Positions 38,735 to 48,780 of a DNA stretch of 64,000 nucleotides are shown here, in pieces. The DNA is from Bacteroidales bacterium (GTDB taxonomy: Bacteria; Bacteroidota; Bacteroidia; Bacteroidales; VadinHA17). The notes under the pieces were generated by a model, which was given only the letters and a program-made list of their open reading frames with translations, had not been told where the DNA came from and did not search any database. The position numbers were made by a program, and so were the translations under genes. The DNA lies in contig PLLO01000011.1 of NCBI GenBank assembly GCA_003142255.1, forward strand, positions 310,001 through 374,000, given 5' to 3'. How positions within the stretch are numbered: position 1 is the first letter of the stretch; each line of letters opens with the position of its first letter.

Positions 38735-38782
38735 GATACTGACCGTGAAACTCTGTGAACCCCCGTGGTTTTTAAGTGAAGT
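38735..38782. repeat. Degenerate CTCTGTGAA/CCGTGG intergenic element
   Basis: GTGAAACTCTGTGAACCCCC followed by GTGGTTTTTAA lies between the divergent GH43 and DUF4350 genes. Phrases of this kind recur in Bacteroidota intergenic DNA (recalled). The rest of the gap 38627-38896 holds only a TAATTTTG match (38647-38654, minus) and a TATTTTTG match (38868-38875, plus). Confidence 0.3.
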
Positions 38783-38896
38783 ATTAAAAAAACTTAAAAG
38801 TTTAATGTAACCCGCTGTATCAGGCGTTTTTTTAGACTAAAGCAGGAAATTCGTCATTTATGTTTCCTATTTTTGAAAGAATTAACCAAAGAAATC

Positions 38897-39694
38897 ATGA
38901 AAAACAGAAAACCCTCAGTGAGACATCTATTATTAATGGTCATATTGATCTTTTGCTATGCCTTTCAGAATTCGTCGGCCCAGAAGGTTGTCGGACTTGA
39001 TACCTGGTTTAACAAGGAGACCAATGTAAAGACCGGCAAGCCTTTCCATTATATATGGACTGACACGGAGAACAGCGGTTATTCAAGATGGGGCGAAATA
39101 TTCAAGGCAAAAGGTGCTGTACTGGCCGATATCAATAAGCCATCTTCATCAGAATTGAGTAAAATCAATATATATATAATTGTGGATCCTGACACTACAA
39201 CTGAATCAAAATCACCAAATTATATCATGCCGGAAGATATTAAGGCAATAGCGAAATGGGTTAAAAAAGGAGGTGTTCTGGCAATTCTCGCCAACGATGC
39301 TCCAAATTGCGAATTCACCCACCTTAACCAGCTGGCAAAAAAATTCGGAATGACTTTCAATCACGTTACGCTTCATCCTGTAACAGGGACAAATTTTGAG
39401 ATGGGAGCTTCGGTCAATCTTCCTGCTCATCCTCTGTTCAATGGAGTCAACAAGATCTATATTAAAGAGGTTTCCGACATAAACCTTTCAGGCACTGCCA
39501 AGGCAATACTTACCGAGAACGGTAAAGTGCTGATAGCCGAAAACAGGATTGGCAAGGGATATGTATTTGCAATCGGCGACCCATGGATCTATAATGAATA
39601 TATAGATCATGACCGCCTGCCTGAAAGTTTCCAGAACAGGAAAGCAGCAGAAAACCTTACCGATCTGTTGCTGGGGAATGCGAAGACTAAATAA
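38897..39694 (+). CDS. DUF4350 domain secreted protein
   Basis: A 265-residue exported protein. ATG 38897 is chosen; the open frame begins earlier at TTG 38873. Signal peptide spans about residues 1-29 (LLLMVILIFCYAFQNSSAQ). The rest is a GATase-1-like Rossmann fold: INIYIIVDPDT, EDIKAIAKWVKKGGVLAILANDAPNCEF and GKGYVFAIGDPWIYNEY. It is the DUF4350-like component often found beside or fused to GH88/GH105 enzymes. Its catalytic role is unknown. It heads a 3-gene run with GH105 and PL11. Confidence 0.75.
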   Translation: MKNRKPSVRHLLLMVILIFCYAFQNSSAQKVVGLDTWFNKETNVKTGKPFHYIWTDTENSGYSRWGEIFKAKGAVLADINKPSSSELSKINIYIIVDPDTTTESKSPNYIMPEDIKAIAKWVKKGGVLAILANDAPNCEFTHLNQLAKKFGMTFNHVTLHPVTGTNFEMGASVNLPAHPLFNGVNKIYIKEVSDINLSGTAKAILTENGKVLIAENRIGKGYVFAIGDPWIYNEYIDHDRLPESFQNRKAAENLTDLLLGNAKTK

Positions 39695-39740
39695 TGGGGA
39701 GAGTTTGATATTTAACTCGACAATATAACCGGTAAAAAAC

Positions 39741-40880
39741 ATGGCTAAATCCTATCGATCATTTATTTACAGCATAATCATCTTCGTTTTTCTGTCAGGA
39801 AATTTGCTTCAGTCCCAATCCATCCCCAAATCACAGACCATGGAGGCAATGGTTCTTGCCAACAAGTACTTCATGGAAAAGTGGCCGGATGTGGGGAAAG
39901 TGATTGTTACGGACAGACCCAGGCCAAGCAATATCTGGACCAGAGGCGTTTATTACGAAGGGCTTATGGCTTTTTACAAGATACATCCGGATACTTCATT
40001 ACTGAATTATGCCCTCAGGTGGGGCGAATTCCATAAATGGGGATTACGCGATGGTGTAAAAACAAGGAACGGCGATAACCAGTGCTGCGGTCAGACGTAT
40101 ATTGATCTCTACCTTATGGATAAGTCGAAAACTGAAAGGATAAATGATATCAAGGCCTCAATTGACAATATGGTCGCAACAGATAAGATTGATGACTGGA
40201 GCTGGGTTGATGCTATCCAGATGGCCATGCCCGTTTTTGCAAGACTTGGGTCAATCTATAAGGATAACAAGTACTTCGACAGGATGTATCAGATGTACAT
40301 GTTCACAAAAACAAAGCATGGCGACCATGGTCTTTTTAATCCGGTTGATCATCTGTGGTGGCGCGACAAGGATTTTGATCCGCCGTATGCAGGACCGAAT
40401 GGTCAGGATTGCTATTGGTCGAGAGGAAATGGCTGGGCTCTGGCCGCACTTGTCAGAACAATGGATTTTATGCCAGGGAAGAGCAAGTATAAAAAAGAGT
40501 TCATAACTACGTATAAAGAGATGGTTGATGCTCTTATGGCATGCCAGCGTACAGATGGTTTCTGGAATGTGAGTCTTCACGATTCAACTGATTTTGGCGG
40601 GAAAGAGCTGACCGGTACCTCGTTATTCGTTTATGGCATTGCCTGGGGGATTAATAATGGCACACTTAACAGGAAGAAATATCTGCCGGTAGTGGAAAAA
40701 GCATGGGAAGCCCTGGTTCAGGATTGCGTCCACCCGAATGGTTTCCTTGGATATGTACAGGGAACAGGGAAGCAACCTTCCGACAGTCAGCCTGTGGGGT
40801 ACGACAACGTTCCGAATTTTGAGGATTTCGGGTTGGGGTGTTTCCTCCTCGCCGGATCGGAAATGTATAAAATGAAATAA
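39741..40880 (+). CDS. Unsaturated rhamnogalacturonyl hydrolase, GH105 (YteR-like)
   Basis: A 379-residue (alpha/alpha)6-barrel enzyme with a signal-like N-terminus (FLSGNLLQSQS). Blocks are RGVYYEGLMAFYKI, DDWSWVDAIQMAMPVFARLG, LWWRDKDFDPP, YWSRGNGWALAALVRTMDFMP, TDGFWNVSLHD and ELTGTSLFVYGIAWGINNG. GH105 removes the 4,5-unsaturated galacturonate left at the non-reducing end by rhamnogalacturonan lyase. The catalytic Asp is probably in WSWVDAI. It abuts PL11 with a TAATG overlap, so the lyase and hydrolase are made together. Confidence 0.9.
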   Translation: MAKSYRSFIYSIIIFVFLSGNLLQSQSIPKSQTMEAMVLANKYFMEKWPDVGKVIVTDRPRPSNIWTRGVYYEGLMAFYKIHPDTSLLNYALRWGEFHKWGLRDGVKTRNGDNQCCGQTYIDLYLMDKSKTERINDIKASIDNMVATDKIDDWSWVDAIQMAMPVFARLGSIYKDNKYFDRMYQMYMFTKTKHGDHGLFNPVDHLWWRDKDFDPPYAGPNGQDCYWSRGNGWALAALVRTMDFMPGKSKYKKEFITTYKEMVDALMACQRTDGFWNVSLHDSTDFGGKELTGTSLFVYGIAWGINNGTLNRKKYLPVVEKAWEALVQDCVHPNGFLGYVQGTGKQPSDSQPVGYDNVPNFEDFGLGCFLLAGSEMYKMK

Positions 40881-42814
40881 TGAAAAATTTTTTCGTAATA
40901 AGTTTATTGGCACTGATTGGGTTCATTTCAGTTTTTTCAAAGAAGGAAATAAAAAATGATCATAATCGTCAGATGGAAAACCTCGACAGAGGTATCGTAG
41001 CTGTAAGAACCAGTCCCGATGATGTATTTGTCAGCTGGAGACTGCTGGAGACTGATCCGGTAGGAATAGGATTTAACCTCTACAGGGGGACAGAAAAGCT
41101 TAACAGGAAACCCCTTGCTGCTACAAATTATATTGATAAATCCACGGCAGACGAAGAATATTCAGTGAGACCTGTTATCAGGGGCAAGGAGCAGAAGGTA
41201 TCAAATTCATGTAAACCCTGGGCACAAATCTATTCGCGCATTCCGCTCAACAGACCTCCTAACGGGTTTGTCAAGGGAGAGGTAGCCATGCCGGATATGA
41301 TGCGCAACCGTCCGCCTGATTCACTTAACAGGGGTAGACGCCCGCAGGGACCTCCAACCGGATTTGAACCTGCGCAGCGCCCATCCAACCCCAGGGAATA
41401 CAGCTATTCACCGGGCGATGCCAGCGTCGCTGACCTTGACGGAGATGGCCAGTACGAGATTGTACTGAAGTGGGACCCTTCAAATGCAAGGGATAATGCC
41501 CAGGATGGATTTACCGGTAATGTGATAATCGATGCCTACAAGATTGATGGCAGGCAGCTGTGGAGAATCAACCTTGGAAAAAACATAAGAGCCGGTGCAC
41601 ATTATACGCAGTTCCTTGTATATGATTTTGATGGTGACGGTAAAGCTGAAATGGCATGCAAAACTGCCGACGGAACGATAGACGGAACCGGTAAAGTCGT
41701 GGGTGATTCTACAAAGGATTATGTAAATGAACGCGGGAGAATTCTCACAGGACCTGAATATCTTACAGTCTTTAGCGGCCTGACCGGAGAAGCCCTCAAA
41801 ACAGTTGATTACATTCCCGGACGTGGCGATATTTGTGCCTGGGGTGCCAATGAATGCAAGGGAAACAGAGTTGATCGATTCCTTGGATGCGTGGCTTTCC
41901 TTGATGGTATGCATCCAAGTTTCCTCATGGGAAGGGGTTATTACGGCAGGCTTACAATTGTGGCATGGGACTGGAGAAACGGGAACCTCACACAGCGGTG
42001 GTTCTTTGATTCCGACAAGGGTCATCCTGAATATATGGGCCAGGGTAACCATAACCTGAGTGTCGGAGATATTGACGGCGACGGGAAAGATGAGATCGTG
42101 TATGGCTCAAGTGCTTATGACGATAATGGTGAACCGATTTATACAACAGGGATGGGACATGGCGATGCAATGCATCTTTCTGATCTTGACCCCGATATAC
42201 CAGGCCTTGAGGTCTGGGCTTCCAAAGAGACCAGCGGCCTTGGAACTGTCCTTCACAGCGCTGCAACAGGAAAGATTCTTTTACAGGTACCCGGAGAGGG
42301 AGACACCGGCAGGGGCCTTGCAGCCGATATCTACCCTAACCATCGCGGCTTTGAGCTCTGGTCGTCTACCTCAAAAGGGATATGGACAGTAAAGGGAGAA
42401 AAGATTACAGATGTGGTTCCTAGTGTCAATTTCAGGATTTACTGGGACGGCGACCTTCAGGATGAATTGCTTGACAGGTCGTATATTGACGACTGGGATT
42501 ATATAAACCATAAGCCGGTAAGGCTGCTGGATGCATCGCCTTTTGGCGGCACATCCATAAATGGAACCAAGGCAACACCAGTTGTCAGCGCGGATATTCT
42601 CGGTGACTGGAGGGAGGAAGTTATTTTCAGGGGGAAGGATAATGCTTCTCTTCTCCTTTTCACAACCACCATTCCTACGCAATACAGGATGGTAACTCCA
42701 ATGCAGGACCCTGTTTACAGGATGGGGATAGCATGGCAGAATGTGGTTTATAATCAGCCTCCGCACCTGGGATATTACATCGGGGATGGTATTCCTGAGG
42801 ACAAGAAGAAGTAA
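40880..42814 (+). CDS. Rhamnogalacturonan lyase, PL11
   Basis: A 644-residue secreted beta-propeller lyase. The signal segment is MKNFFVISLLALIGFISVFS. Then come RQMENLDRGIVAVRTSPDDVFVSWRLL (FN3-like start of YesW/YesX proteins), DASVADLDGDGQYEIVLKWDPSNA, AGAHYTQFLVYDFDGDGKAEMACKTADGT, GQGNHNLSVGDIDGDGKDEIVYGS and HGDAMHLSDLDP. Repeated DxDGDG loops bind calcium. It cleaves RG-I backbone Rha-GalA bonds by beta-elimination. A Pro/Arg-rich insertion (about residues 137-173, MMRNRPP...FEPAQRPSN) replaces a normally short loop. Start overlaps the GH105 stop by 1 bp. Confidence 0.92.
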   Translation: MKNFFVISLLALIGFISVFSKKEIKNDHNRQMENLDRGIVAVRTSPDDVFVSWRLLETDPVGIGFNLYRGTEKLNRKPLAATNYIDKSTADEEYSVRPVIRGKEQKVSNSCKPWAQIYSRIPLNRPPNGFVKGEVAMPDMMRNRPPDSLNRGRRPQGPPTGFEPAQRPSNPREYSYSPGDASVADLDGDGQYEIVLKWDPSNARDNAQDGFTGNVIIDAYKIDGRQLWRINLGKNIRAGAHYTQFLVYDFDGDGKAEMACKTADGTIDGTGKVVGDSTKDYVNERGRILTGPEYLTVFSGLTGEALKTVDYIPGRGDICAWGANECKGNRVDRFLGCVAFLDGMHPSFLMGRGYYGRLTIVAWDWRNGNLTQRWFFDSDKGHPEYMGQGNHNLSVGDIDGDGKDEIVYGSSAYDDNGEPIYTTGMGHGDAMHLSDLDPDIPGLEVWASKETSGLGTVLHSAATGKILLQVPGEGDTGRGLAADIYPNHRGFELWSSTSKGIWTVKGEKITDVVPSVNFRIYWDGDLQDELLDRSYIDDWDYINHKPVRLLDASPFGGTSINGTKATPVVSADILGDWREEVIFRGKDNASLLLFTTTIPTQYRMVTPMQDPVYRMGIAWQNVVYNQPPHLGYYIGDGIPEDKKK

Positions 42815-42822
42815 GATCTTTG

Positions 42823-44982
42823 TTAGCTTAGGTCCAGGGCAATAATTTCATGATCACTGATCTGAGGAACAGAAATAATGATCTTCCCTTCATTTATTTT
42901 ATATAAAGGCTTCTCGTTTTTTACCAGCAGATGAATTCCATCTTTGTTGAATCCTTCCGGAATGCTGATGCTCACCTGTAAGTCGACAGGAATAAGTTCT
43001 CTGAATGGACCCTTCATCATCATCGGATTGGTCAGATTAACCAGATGAACAGTCATGGAATCTTTTTGTCGCCAGGCTGTTACATCAATAACACCCTGGC
43101 CTTTTACATCTGCCACCGGCTCTTCATTCAAAGCCCAAAGTACTGTATTACGCAGCAGCCTTCCATGATCTGCTGACATTATCTGCCAGAAAGACCGGTC
43201 AATGTCGCCGGGGAAATATGCAACCCGGCCTTTGCCATATTCGCGTAGGTAAAGCTCTCTTATATCTGTATCAGGTATTCGTGGATATACATCTTCCATG
43301 GGGAGATCAGGATAGGTTGGAATCAGAGTCACGGGAGAGGGAAACTCTGAAGTTGGAATCACTTTGATCCTGTAAATTGTATTAATGATCCTGTAAGCAT
43401 CTTCCAAACCTATCAAAACAGGGTGGAAACTATTGGTCAAAGGATCACTCTTCAGCCTTAAATAACTATTCTGCATCGGACCTTCCACACCTTGATCATA
43501 CGAAACGCCGAGGAGGTCAGCCAGACCAAAATCTTTTCGCTGAACTCCATTTTCATTGTATAGCGATGTTTCAAAAGTGGCAACAATACTACCACCTTCT
43601 TGGGTAAATTTTCGTAAATGATCACATTGAATATCAGACAGATCCGGAATATTTGGAAGTATGAGCAGTTTGAATGGTCTGAGGTATTCAGGATTCAGAA
43701 GTCTGGCATTCACCATCTCAAATGGTATCCGGTTTTCAATCAGAGCATGGTACATTCCTGAAGAATGATCACTGTTTCTCTGTTGCCATGGCTTGTTCCC
43801 ATAGTTAATATCCTGTTCCGAAAATACCATTCCGACACGGGCCAGGGGGAAAGTATTTCTAAGGTATTTTTCATTCCTGAAGTGGACCTGGTAGATCCTG
43901 TCAACCGTATTGAGCCATCGCCGGTCATAAAGGACACCGGAGAATTTTGTAAACCATGGACGCATTCCGTTTGCAGTTCCTTCTGCAACCCATACCCTTA
44001 TTTCTGCTTCGCTCTGAACAGAATCTTTCCACCGGTATTGCTCTTCAAATCCCACACTGAATATTCCACCAAGAGGCTTCATGCCGATTGATGCACGTAA
44101 CTCTTTGGCAACCTTTCCGTTTGACCATGGAGGGATCACACCGCTTCTTGCCTGGTGATCCGTAAATACTATGTCAGATAGCTGGCCTGTTATTACTTTA
44201 TCGGGGAATCCGTTTGGGATGAAACGTGATGAAGGTTTCCTCTTTCTGATCACGTTATCCCAGACAATCCACAATTCCCTGAGCCGTGCTGTATTCCATT
44301 CATTATATTTCTGCCAGACGGGATCGAACTGGTTTGCGGAACGGGGCAAGTCCAGCCCCGAATATTCCTTAAAATTTCGGGTGCAATGTTCACAATAGCA
44401 TATACCTTGCCCGGCCCAGCGGTTTGAGAATATGCCATCAGGCTGGTATATCTCCATTATCTCGTTGTGGACTTGTGTCATAAATTCAAAATTGTAAGGG
44501 CCAAGTGCACAGGTAACCCAGAGATCCGGATTTGCCCAGTGACGACGTTTTTCTCCATTGGCAGTCACAGCAATCCAATCAGGATGAGAATCCATTACCT
44601 GTTGCCTTGCAGCATGTGGATCAGTCCGTGCAACTATCGACATTCCCATTTTTCTGCATCCGTTAACAAGGTATCCAAACGGGTCGGAATTACCGAGCCA
44701 GTCGCTCCGGTGGTGAAGGGGAACATTTGTGGGATAATATGCCACGATGCCGCCTGCACTGAGTGTTGTGGCATCGGCATGGATCCTTTTAAAATAATCA
44801 AGCCAGAAATCAGGGTCAAACCTGCCGGGATCATTTTCAACTAGCGTAAGCTGAGCCCATCTCATCGGTTTGTCAAACCATCTGTCATTTTCCAGGATGA
44901 CAAAGTTTGAAAGGGTCGGGTAACCGGCAAGTACAAATGTGCTGCCAAGGCCGGTTGTCTTTATAAAATCTCTTCTGTGCAT
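42823..44982 (-). CDS. Exported TIM-barrel glycosidase-like protein (GHL6/beta-galactosidase trimerization type)
   Basis: A 719-residue protein with a twin-arginine-like leader, MHRRDFIKTTGLGSTFVLAG. ATG 44982 is preferred, although ATG 45027 overlaps the upstream stop by 4 bp and would add 15 residues. Residues about 40-340 resemble hypothetical glycosyl hydrolase 6 proteins (DADATTLSAGG-like start, PDGIFSNRWAGQGICYCEHC). About 390-560 is a GATase-like beta-galactosidase trimerization domain (LLILPNIPDLSDIQCDHLRKFTQEGGSIVATFETSLY). The C-terminus is a beta sandwich. Catalysis is unproven. Paired with the exported enolase-superfamily gene. Confidence 0.7.
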   Translation of the reverse strand: MHRRDFIKTTGLGSTFVLAGYPTLSNFVILENDRWFDKPMRWAQLTLVENDPGRFDPDFWLDYFKRIHADATTLSAGGIVAYYPTNVPLHHRSDWLGNSDPFGYLVNGCRKMGMSIVARTDPHAARQQVMDSHPDWIAVTANGEKRRHWANPDLWVTCALGPYNFEFMTQVHNEIMEIYQPDGIFSNRWAGQGICYCEHCTRNFKEYSGLDLPRSANQFDPVWQKYNEWNTARLRELWIVWDNVIRKRKPSSRFIPNGFPDKVITGQLSDIVFTDHQARSGVIPPWSNGKVAKELRASIGMKPLGGIFSVGFEEQYRWKDSVQSEAEIRVWVAEGTANGMRPWFTKFSGVLYDRRWLNTVDRIYQVHFRNEKYLRNTFPLARVGMVFSEQDINYGNKPWQQRNSDHSSGMYHALIENRIPFEMVNARLLNPEYLRPFKLLILPNIPDLSDIQCDHLRKFTQEGGSIVATFETSLYNENGVQRKDFGLADLLGVSYDQGVEGPMQNSYLRLKSDPLTNSFHPVLIGLEDAYRIINTIYRIKVIPTSEFPSPVTLIPTYPDLPMEDVYPRIPDTDIRELYLREYGKGRVAYFPGDIDRSFWQIMSADHGRLLRNTVLWALNEEPVADVKGQGVIDVTAWRQKDSMTVHLVNLTNPMMMKGPFRELIPVDLQVSISIPEGFNKDGIHLLVKNEKPLYKINEGKIIISVPQISDHEIIALDLS

Positions 44983-45023
44983 ATCTGTTTTATTATTGAA
45001 GCCTGAACCGGGGACGATTCTGA

Positions 45024-46304
45024 TCATCCTTTTACCACCTGGAATTTGTTTATAAATTCCGGATCGATCTCAACTCCCGAGCCTGGCCCGGTTGGAACCT
45101 GGAGCATCCCTTCAACAACTTTCAGGGGTGAAGATTTGCATTCATAAATGATATCTGTTTTCAATCCTTTGAATTCATGATATGGCAGGGCATTTGGCAA
45201 TGCTGAAACAAAATGGATCATATACAGGAATCCAAGGCCTCCTCCTGTCATATGGGTTGTACATTTCTTTCCAAATGCATGTGCCATAAGGGCGACTTTC
45301 ATGGATCGTATCATCCCGCCAAAATAGTAGGTGTCCGGCTGAAGTACCTGCAGCCCGTCATTGGCGATAAGCCATCTGAAACCATGAAGGCTGTATTCCT
45401 GTTCACCTCCTGCTACCGGAATAGAAAGAGCATCAGCTACCAGCTTTGTCTCCTCATACCAGTCAAAAGGAACGGGTTCTTCAAAAAGCTCAAAACGATA
45501 CTCCTCAAGAAGCCTGCCGACCCGGATTGCCTCTTCAGGTGAATAAAAGCCATTGGAATCAGCATAGAGAATCATTTTATCACCGAATGTTTTCCTGACC
45601 AGCGGCACTATTTCTTCTGTCCGGCCTGCAGGACCGACTGCATACATATCTTCGGTTCCGAACATCAATCCTCCTACTTTTATTTTAAGTGCTTTGGCAT
45701 TATATTCATTTACATCTCTGATAATCAAATCCATCGATTCCTTAACTGATTTTTCCCTGTATTCAGTTGCCTGATAAACAGCTACATGTGTATTTTTTAT
45801 TTCACCGATAAGCTGTCCGATGGACTTTCCTGCTATCCGTCCCAGCATATCGAGGATTGCAAATTCTATAGTTGCCAGGGGAACTCCCAGAGCCATGCCA
45901 TTTAACCTGAAGTTTAATTTATAGATATATACCTTTTCAAGGATCAGGTCCAGTTCCCTTGCATCTTTATTTATAAAAAAAGGCTGAAGCAAGTTGGTAA
46001 AGATCGGATATTGTGATCTGAGCTGACCGCTGTGACCTACAGAAATTCCTTCAGCTCCTTCTTTTGATCTTACCCTGCAGAGGAACATATCCCCGTAACG
46101 AAGTAATTCAAGAGTATCTATGATTACAGGATCAGGGAAATACTCTTTTCTGAGGATCGGTTGTTTAAGGATTTCATCAAGTCTTTCATAATCCGGATTA
46201 AGACCTGATGTCATTGTCTTCGAAACGCATGAAATGAATGGCAGCGCGGCTGCCATAGAAGAATTCCTTATAAATTTGCGACGGCTGGTTTTAAAATTTT
46301 TCAT
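45024..46304 (-). CDS. Exported enolase-superfamily (mandelate racemase type) protein
   Basis: A 426-residue protein with leader [22 protein letters not shown], a twin-arginine signal and possible lipobox, so it probably works outside the cytoplasm. The barrel shows KIKVGG, metal ligands in [11 protein letters not shown] (Asp), [10 protein letters not shown] (Glu) and [10 protein letters not shown] (Glu), and a His in THMTGGGLG. These fit mandelate racemase-type dehydratases or racemases, which abstract a proton alpha to a carboxylate, for example of aldonic acids. The reaction here is unknown. Its stop overlaps a possible start of the next gene by 4 bp. Confidence 0.83.
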   Translation of the reverse strand: MKNFKTSRRKFIRNSSMAAALPFISCVSKTMTSGLNPDYERLDEILKQPILRKEYFPDPVIIDTLELLRYGDMFLCRVRSKEGAEGISVGHSGQLRSQYPIFTNLLQPFFINKDARELDLILEKVYIYKLNFRLNGMALGVPLATIEFAILDMLGRIAGKSIGQLIGEIKNTHVAVYQATEYREKSVKESMDLIIRDVNEYNAKALKIKVGGLMFGTEDMYAVGPAGRTEEIVPLVRKTFGDKMILYADSNGFYSPEEAIRVGRLLEEYRFELFEEPVPFDWYEETKLVADALSIPVAGGEQEYSLHGFRWLIANDGLQVLQPDTYYFGGMIRSMKVALMAHAFGKKCTTHMTGGGLGFLYMIHFVSALPNALPYHEFKGLKTDIIYECKSSPLKVVEGMLQVPTGPGSGVEIDPEFINKFQVVKG

Positions 46305-46443
46305 ATAAAATAGTATGTAGGATCCATAAAATTAAGCAATTTTTATTGCAAGGCAGTACCCTGATCATAGTTCCTGCCGGACAAGCGATGGTTTTAAAAA
46401 TTATTAACTTAGAGCTGAAATAATTACCTAATCATTTGATCCC

Positions 46444-47709
46444 ATGAAGAAAGTTAATTACATTATTTTATTCTTATTTGCTGCACTGATTATCAGTTCA
46501 TGCAACAAATCACAGGTGCTTACAGAAGCTTCTCCGGAATCAGTTAACATCTCGTCGGATAGGCTTAGCAGGATAGACCATATGCTTCAGCAAAGCATCG
46601 ATAGCGGCTGGGTTGCCGGGGCGGTCGGCTTTATTGCATGTGATGGAAAGATTGTTTATAACAGAGCTTTTGGTGTCAGTGATATTGAAACGAATAAGAA
46701 GATGGTTCCGGATGACATTTTCCGGATCGCCTCCCAGACTAAAGCTATTACCAGCATCGCAGCTATGATGTTGTTTGAAGAGGGAAAATTCCTTCTCGAT
46801 GACCCGGTATCAAAATATATTCACGAGTTCAGGAACCCTAAAGTTCTTGAAACTTACAATGGAAAAGATACAACTTATACTACAATTCCTGCAAAGCGTG
46901 AGATAACGATCAGGGACCTTATGACCCATACTTCAGGCATTGATTATGCCGGTATCGGTTCACCGGCGATGAGGGCAATTTACGCAAAAGCAGATATTCC
47001 AGGTGGTTTCGGAACAGACAAAATGATATTAAGCGATAAGATGAAAGCTCTGGGCAGTATGCCTCTTGTACATCAACCTGGTGAGAGATTCACTTACGGA
47101 TTGAATGTCGATGTTCTTGGATATCTTATTGAGTTATGGTCGGGTGAGAGCCTGGATCAGTATTTCACTAAACACATCTTTGAACCTCTCGGCATGAAAG
47201 ATACCTATTTTTATATTCCTGAAACGAAGGCTTCCAGACTTGTCAAAGTGAATACGGAAGGTCCTGACCGGAAAGTTAAAGGGATTTCACAGGATTTTAT
47301 GAATTACCCGTTATTGAAAGGTACTTATTTTTCAGGAGGTGCCGGTTTAAGTTCAACAACCCGGGATTATGCAATATTTCTGCAAATGCTTCTGAACAAT
47401 GGGGAATATAACGGTAAAAGACTTCTATCCAGTCGAACTGTTGAACTGATCACTTCGAACCAGATCGGTGAACTCAACCTCAACCGTGATAAGTTTGGTC
47501 TGGGCTTTGAGATCACAACAGAATATGGACAGGCTGAACTCGGAATATCGGAAGGTTCATTCTCGTGGGGTGGCTATTTCGGTACCACTTACTGGGCTGA
47601 TCCGAAAGAAAAGCTTGTATGCCTGTTGTTTATGCAACAGAGTCCTTTAAGCCATTCTGAGATACAGAACAAATTCAAGGCAATGGTGTACCAGACACTG
47701 GAGAATTAA
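46444..47709 (+). CDS. Beta-lactamase-fold serine hydrolase, lipoprotein
   Basis: A 421-residue class C beta-lactamase/EstB-type protein with lipobox LIISSCNK (Cys about 20). Catalytic motifs are SxxK in IASQTKAIT (Ser about 98), YxN in YGLNVDVLG (about 219) and a C-terminal HxG-like region near FSWGGYFGTTYW. Such proteins are mostly esterases, peptidases or transpeptidase-like, and resistance is unlikely. It is 12 bp before the SDR gene and may share its transcript. Confidence 0.87.
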   Translation: MKKVNYIILFLFAALIISSCNKSQVLTEASPESVNISSDRLSRIDHMLQQSIDSGWVAGAVGFIACDGKIVYNRAFGVSDIETNKKMVPDDIFRIASQTKAITSIAAMMLFEEGKFLLDDPVSKYIHEFRNPKVLETYNGKDTTYTTIPAKREITIRDLMTHTSGIDYAGIGSPAMRAIYAKADIPGGFGTDKMILSDKMKALGSMPLVHQPGERFTYGLNVDVLGYLIELWSGESLDQYFTKHIFEPLGMKDTYFYIPETKASRLVKVNTEGPDRKVKGISQDFMNYPLLKGTYFSGGAGLSSTTRDYAIFLQMLLNNGEYNGKRLLSSRTVELITSNQIGELNLNRDKFGLGFEITTEYGQAELGISEGSFSWGGYFGTTYWADPKEKLVCLLFMQQSPLSHSEIQNKFKAMVYQTLEN

Positions 47710-47721
47710 AGCTCTATTTCA

Positions 47722-48507
47722 ATGAATAAGACAGCACTTATAACTGGAGCCTCCGGGGGTATAGGCCTTGAATTTGCCCGGATCCATGCATCAAAGGGCG
47801 ATAATCTTGTTCTAGTTGCCAGGAGCTCCGATAAGCTTGATGAAGTAAAGAGAGAGCTGGAGGCAGAATATAAAATTGAGGTGTATAATATCGTAAAAGA
47901 CCTCTCTGTGAAAGGTGCTGCAGCAGATGTTTTCAATGAGGTGAAAAGTAGAAATATCATTGTTGATTACCTGGTAAATAATGCCGGCTTTGGCGATTTT
48001 GGGCTCTTTGCCGGCAGCGACTGGGATAAGCAGGAGAAGATGATCAGCCTTAACATTACTGCGCTGACTCATCTTACCCGGTTGTTCCTGCCCGGAATGA
48101 TTGAGAGGGGAGAGGGAAAGATACTTAACGTGGCGTCTCTTGCATCTTTTCAGCCCGGACCGACTATGTCTGTCTATTTTGCCTCGAAAGCATTTGTCCT
48201 CAGTTTTTCAGAAGCAATAAACAATGAGGTGAGAGATAAGGGTATAAGCGTTACGGCTCTTTGCCCCGGATCGACTGAAAGCAATTTTCATGCAGTTGCA
48301 ATGAATGATCCGAACCTTGTGGAGGACCGGAAAATGCAATCTGCAAAAGAGGTTGCAGAGATCGGTTACAGGGCAATGATGAAGGGAAAGCCTGTTGTGA
48401 TCCCGGGTTTTAAGAATGCTTTTCTTGCGTTTGCCGTCAGATTTTTCCCAAGGGAATTTATTACAAAAATGGCAAGGAAGATCCAGGAGGGTAAACACCT
48501 TATTTAA
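47722..48507 (+). CDS. Short-chain dehydrogenase/reductase
   Basis: A 261-residue cytoplasmic oxidoreductase. It has TGASGGIG (residues 8-15) for NAD(P) binding, NNAGFG, the Ser of LNVASLASF and the YxxxK pair in VYFASKAFVLSFSEA. SVTALCPGSTESNF follows. It resembles DltE/YqjQ-type SDRs of unknown substrate. It does not obviously belong to pectin metabolism. Confidence 0.9.
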   Translation: MNKTALITGASGGIGLEFARIHASKGDNLVLVARSSDKLDEVKRELEAEYKIEVYNIVKDLSVKGAAADVFNEVKSRNIIVDYLVNNAGFGDFGLFAGSDWDKQEKMISLNITALTHLTRLFLPGMIERGEGKILNVASLASFQPGPTMSVYFASKAFVLSFSEAINNEVRDKGISVTALCPGSTESNFHAVAMNDPNLVEDRKMQSAKEVAEIGYRAMMKGKPVVIPGFKNAFLAFAVRFFPREFITKMARKIQEGKHLI

Positions 48508-48560
48508 GAAGAGGAAGTTAGAACGAAGAACAAACGAATAGCGAAATCAGAAGTAGACTT

Positions 48561-48595
48561 CAACATTCAACATTCGAATGTTCGTCATTCTTACT
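48561..48595. repeat. CAACATTC-type palindromic element
   Basis: AACATTCGAATGTT (48569-48582) is a perfect 14-bp palindrome within CAACATTCAACATTCG and similar words, lying in the 273-bp gap between SDR and rhlE. Words of this type recur in Bacteroidota intergenic DNA (recalled). Confidence 0.35.
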
Positions 48596-48674
48596 TCATT
48601 TCATATAAAAATCTATATAAAGTTTCATCGTCCTGTCTGTCTTATCGACACAAATTCAACACATTATATCATCA

Positions 48675-48706
48675 TTTAGTTTTATCCGTCAATTATAGTA
48701 CCTTTG
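48675..48706 (+). promoter_or_regulatory. Probable promoter of rhlE
   Basis: TTTAG (48675-48679), 19 nt, then TACCTTTG (48699-48706), one mismatch from TTTG-N19-TAnnTTTG. The leader of about 68 nt contains a C-rich stretch (AATCCCCGCCCCTAC). Such long leaders are common before cold-regulated helicases, but no fold was computed. Confidence 0.45.
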
Positions 48707-48780
48707 ACGTTTTAATTCAGGAATAATCCCCGCCCCTACAAGGCAGTTTTTATTTCCCTTTACTTATACTAATTTATTAC

